From an uncultured Nitrospirales bacterium (GTDB lineage: Bacteria; Nitrospirota; Nitrospiria; Nitrospirales; UBA8639), in NCBI GenBank assembly GCA_951812745.1, contig OX638327.1, positions 186,001 to 250,000 on the forward strand: 64,000 nucleotides of DNA, written 5' to 3'. This document shows, piece after piece, positions 61,693 through 64,000 of the stretch. Each line of letters begins with the position of its first letter. Position 1 is the stretch's first letter. Both the position numbers and the translations under genes were made by a program. The notes beneath the pieces were generated by a model. The model was given only the letters and a program-made list of their open reading frames with translations, had not been told where the DNA came from and did not search any database.

Positions 61693-61725
61693 ATTGTCGG
61701 ATTACGCTGCGCTAATCCGACCTAC
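61693..61725 (-). repeat. REP copy, right member of pair
   Basis: TTGTCGGATTA, loop CGCTGCGC, TAATCCGAC and CTAC tail. With the copy at 61631 it forms a BIME-like pair upstream of the next gene. Confidence 0.85.
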
Positions 61726-61754
61726 TTGTTTGTGAACAAAGCGGGGTTTTAGCA

Positions 61755-62993
61755 ATGGGACGGGATCTGCCGGTCTTGGAGCCGACGCTGGTACTCCAGG
61801 ACAAAGGGTATCGGGAAGTGTTGATCCGCGAAATGGACGCGGGGAAGATTCCCCTGAGTCTGGGAAAGAAGTGCCCGGTCGAATGCACCTTTTGCTACGA
61901 ACTCGACCATTCCTACCGGGAAACTCAGGACCCGCCGAAAACCACGCAGGATGATTGGGAGTTCATCCTCAATTACATCAATGCCAAGCCCACGGACCCC
62001 ATGCAATTCTGGTGTTTGGGGGGCAATGAATACATGGAATGGACCGACCTGTTCCTCCACCCCAAGGCCATGGAATGGGTTGAAGATTTTCTGAAATACA
62101 CCGACAAGAACATTCAGTTTTTCACGGTGGGCTTCGTCCACGTGCCGAAGATTCATCAGTTGGCGGCACAATATCCCGGACGGATCAATTTTGAATTATC
62201 GGTCATTACCTTGAGCCAATACCGGCAACAGATGATGCCGCATGCCCCGTCCGTGCGGCACCTGATGAAAGTGCTGGACGGCCCTTCGGTATCGTCGGCC
62301 AATTTTTACGCGTTCGACGAACATACCATGTCCAAGGACGCGAAGGAGATTTCGAAGATCAATCAAAAATGCGTTTTGTGGATGGGCTGTCTCACGCCCG
62401 TGCGCGGTCTCAAAGAGGAGACCGCCAATCTCATGCGCCAGGGGCGGAAGGCACTGGGCATTGAAGCCGAACGGATTTATGACGCCGGGTTGCCGAATTT
62501 GACGACGATTCACACCGAAGCCTATGTTACGGCGTTTCTGAATCGAAAGCGCATCGTGAGTGCGTTCGATTCCCTGGAACTGGAGAAAAAGGACACGGTC
62601 GTGATGGCCGGGAGCGTCCACAAGATCCTGAACATGTATCGAAAGAACCGTGCTCGATACCTGTTCGTGCCGAATGCGACGCTGGGCGGTGATTCCGATT
62701 GCACCGTGCTGCTGACGTTTGATGACATTCGTGAACGGTTGACCGATCAGAAGCGACTCCACATCCCCAAATGCGTGATGGAATCGGGACGGGGGACGAA
62801 TATGGATATCAAGGGGGTGACCTTGGACGAATTTACGAAAAAGACCGGGGTGAAGGTCAAGGTCCTCCATAAAATCGACACCAAATTCGCCAATTCCCGA
62901 CTTTACCGAAATGGGACCCTGCAAAATTTCGTAGAAGATTACGTCCGGAATCCCTGGGCTGCCGAATATGAAGCCCTCCCGTGCAGTGCGTAA
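61755..62993 (+). CDS. radical SAM protein with DUF512-like C-terminus
   Basis: 412 residues. Radical SAM cluster KKCPVECTFCYELDHSY (CxxxCxxC near residue 40) at an early position, followed by QFWCLGGNEYMEWTD. The C-terminal part has VFVPNATLGGDSDCTVLLTFDDI-like YLFVPNATLGGD, resembling the end of DUF512-type radical SAM proteins (GGDxTVxGLLTxxDI). No PDZ domain was identified. Substrate unknown. It lies between the tandem paralogues and PhzF and on the same strand. Confidence 0.7.
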   Translation: MGRDLPVLEPTLVLQDKGYREVLIREMDAGKIPLSLGKKCPVECTFCYELDHSYRETQDPPKTTQDDWEFILNYINAKPTDPMQFWCLGGNEYMEWTDLFLHPKAMEWVEDFLKYTDKNIQFFTVGFVHVPKIHQLAAQYPGRINFELSVITLSQYRQQMMPHAPSVRHLMKVLDGPSVSSANFYAFDEHTMSKDAKEISKINQKCVLWMGCLTPVRGLKEETANLMRQGRKALGIEAERIYDAGLPNLTTIHTEAYVTAFLNRKRIVSAFDSLELEKKDTVVMAGSVHKILNMYRKNRARYLFVPNATLGGDSDCTVLLTFDDIRERLTDQKRLHIPKCVMESGRGTNMDIKGVTLDEFTKKTGVKVKVLHKIDTKFANSRLYRNGTLQNFVEDYVRNPWAAEYEALPCSA

Positions 62994-63053
62994 CGTGGTG
63001 AGACCCTCCGGCGCCATCGTGCGGCAAGAGACGTCGCTTCCGGGTCCCTCCGT

Positions 63054-63986
63054 ATGACGACTCCCACCCGATCTCTCCAGTTTTACAAGGCGGACGTCTT
63101 TGCGGAAGAGCCGTTCGGCGGCAATCCCGTCGCCGTGATTCCCGATGGGACAGATTTGACCGAGCGGGAGTTCCAGCAGATTGCCCGTGAAATGAATCTT
63201 TCCGAGACCGTCTTTGTGGTGCCGCCGACGGACCCGGCTGCGATTGTCAAACTCCGCATCTTTACCCCAACCCAGGAAATTCCTTTTGCCGGCCATCCGG
63301 TGATCGGCACCTTTTACGTACTCAGTTCGTTACAGAAATTTTCCCTGCCGCAACCGGTGACGCGGTACGTTTTCGAATGCAACATCGGGCTCTTTCCCGT
63401 GGAGTTGCACGTGGTGGACGGGCAGGTGGACGGCGTCATGATGTCCCAGCCGAAGCCGCAATTCCTGGGAACGGTCGATGGCATCCAGGATCTCTACGAA
63501 GTCAGCCGGGCTCTGGGGATGAACAAGACCGCCATTACGGAAACGCATCTGCCCATCGAAGTGGTGTCGACCGGCTTGCCGGTCGCCATTGTCCCGGTCC
63601 GGACCCTGACCGCGGTAAAATCAATTCAGGCCGACCCGGCGGGCACCAAGGACATCTGCGATAAACTCGGTGCCAACGGCGTCATGGTCTTTACGACGGT
63701 GACCGTTGAAGAATGGGCGCACGTGCATACGCGCATGTTCGCGGCACCCATCGGGATATGGGAGGATCCGGCCACGGGAAGCGCCAGTGGAGCCCTCGGC
63801 GCGTATCTCGTCAAAAACGGAGTCGTGGACGTCGGCCCGACCACCGAAATGTTCATGGAACAAGGGTATGAAATCGACCGCCCCTCACGGATCACGGTCC
63901 AGGTGTTCTCTGATGATGATGCCATTCAAGAGGTCAAGGTGGGAGGACAAGCCGTCATGGTGGCCGAAGGGAAACTCCTGTTCTAA
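63054..63986 (+). CDS. PhzF family isomerase-like protein
   Basis: 310 residues. FYKADVFAEEPFGGNPVAVI, the active-site glutamate in MNLSETVFVV, IFTPTQEIPFAGHPVIGT, and GIWEDPATGSASGALGAYL are the PhzF-fold signatures (diaminopimelate-epimerase-like two-domain fold). Family members isomerise small acids, for instance in phenazine synthesis; no other phz genes are here. It follows the third radical SAM gene by 60 nt and may act in the same pathway. Confidence 0.9.
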   Translation: MTTPTRSLQFYKADVFAEEPFGGNPVAVIPDGTDLTEREFQQIAREMNLSETVFVVPPTDPAAIVKLRIFTPTQEIPFAGHPVIGTFYVLSSLQKFSLPQPVTRYVFECNIGLFPVELHVVDGQVDGVMMSQPKPQFLGTVDGIQDLYEVSRALGMNKTAITETHLPIEVVSTGLPVAIVPVRTLTAVKSIQADPAGTKDICDKLGANGVMVFTTVTVEEWAHVHTRMFAAPIGIWEDPATGSASGALGAYLVKNGVVDVGPTTEMFMEQGYEIDRPSRITVQVFSDDDAIQEVKVGGQAVMVAEGKLLF

Positions 63987-63992
63987 AGAGAA

Positions 63993-64000
63993 ATTGTCGG
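63993..64000 (-). repeat. start of a REP copy cut by the window end
   Basis: The last ten bases AAATTGTCGG equal the first bases of the copy at 61691-61700. The rest would lie beyond the window. Confidence 0.5.

Overview
The window reads as a chromosomal segment of a Gram-negative bacterium that makes lipopolysaccharide. It carries bamA, ompH, fabZ, lpxA, lpxI, lpxB, msbA, waaA and lpxK in one run. LpxI in place of LpxH, the bamA-to-lpxK gene order, the DUF4112, DUF2779 and DUF6445 proteins and the RAYT/REP repeats fit a Nitrospirota (Nitrospira-like) genome. This assignment is inference; no rRNA or other decisive marker is present. I saw no tRNA, rRNA or CRISPR array.

Layout. 0-16 kb: a membrane-anchored MutS-like ATPase, a zinc-ribbon protein, an Lhr helicase, secreted TPR-type proteins, thioredoxin, RecN, a DUF6445 oxygenase-like protein, a HemW-like radical SAM protein, DUF4112, DUF2779 and a PIN/UPF0175 toxin-antitoxin pair. 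16-21.5 kb: a housekeeping run (aroQ, efp, accB, accC, thiE) facing bioD and an SDR gene. 21.6-31.5 kb: a conspicuously GC-rich glycan island. It holds an ExoA-like GT2, a broken O-antigen-ligase-like gene, a 1212-residue sugar-phosphate transferase/GT2/GT2 fusion and two tandem sulfotransferases. A third sulfotransferase lies apart, between direct repeats. 31.6-44.2 kb: putA, an orphan HicB-like gene, a REP-associated tyrosine transposase (RAYT), thiI, trxB, coaE, a parallel beta-helix protein, tenA and a lipoprotein thiol peroxidase. 44.4-56.9 kb: the outer membrane/lipid A operon behind a near-consensus sigma70 promoter. 57.3-64 kb: two tandem B12-binding-type radical SAM proteins, a J-domain-like protein, a third radical SAM protein and a PhzF protein, together a possible uncharacterised pathway.

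Three signals stand out. First, a RAYT sits among about twenty GTAG-headed palindromic REP copies spread over the window. Some copies supply the stop codons of aroQ, a HicB-like antitoxin and a UPF0175 antitoxin. Second, the GC-rich island combines chain-initiating sugar transferase, glycosyltransferase and sulfotransferase functions, suggesting a sulfated surface glycan. Third, two genes are broken precisely at simple-sequence tracts: A10 in a DUF374 acyltransferase and (CG)5 in the ligase-like gene. These could be phase variation, recoding, decay or sequencing error.
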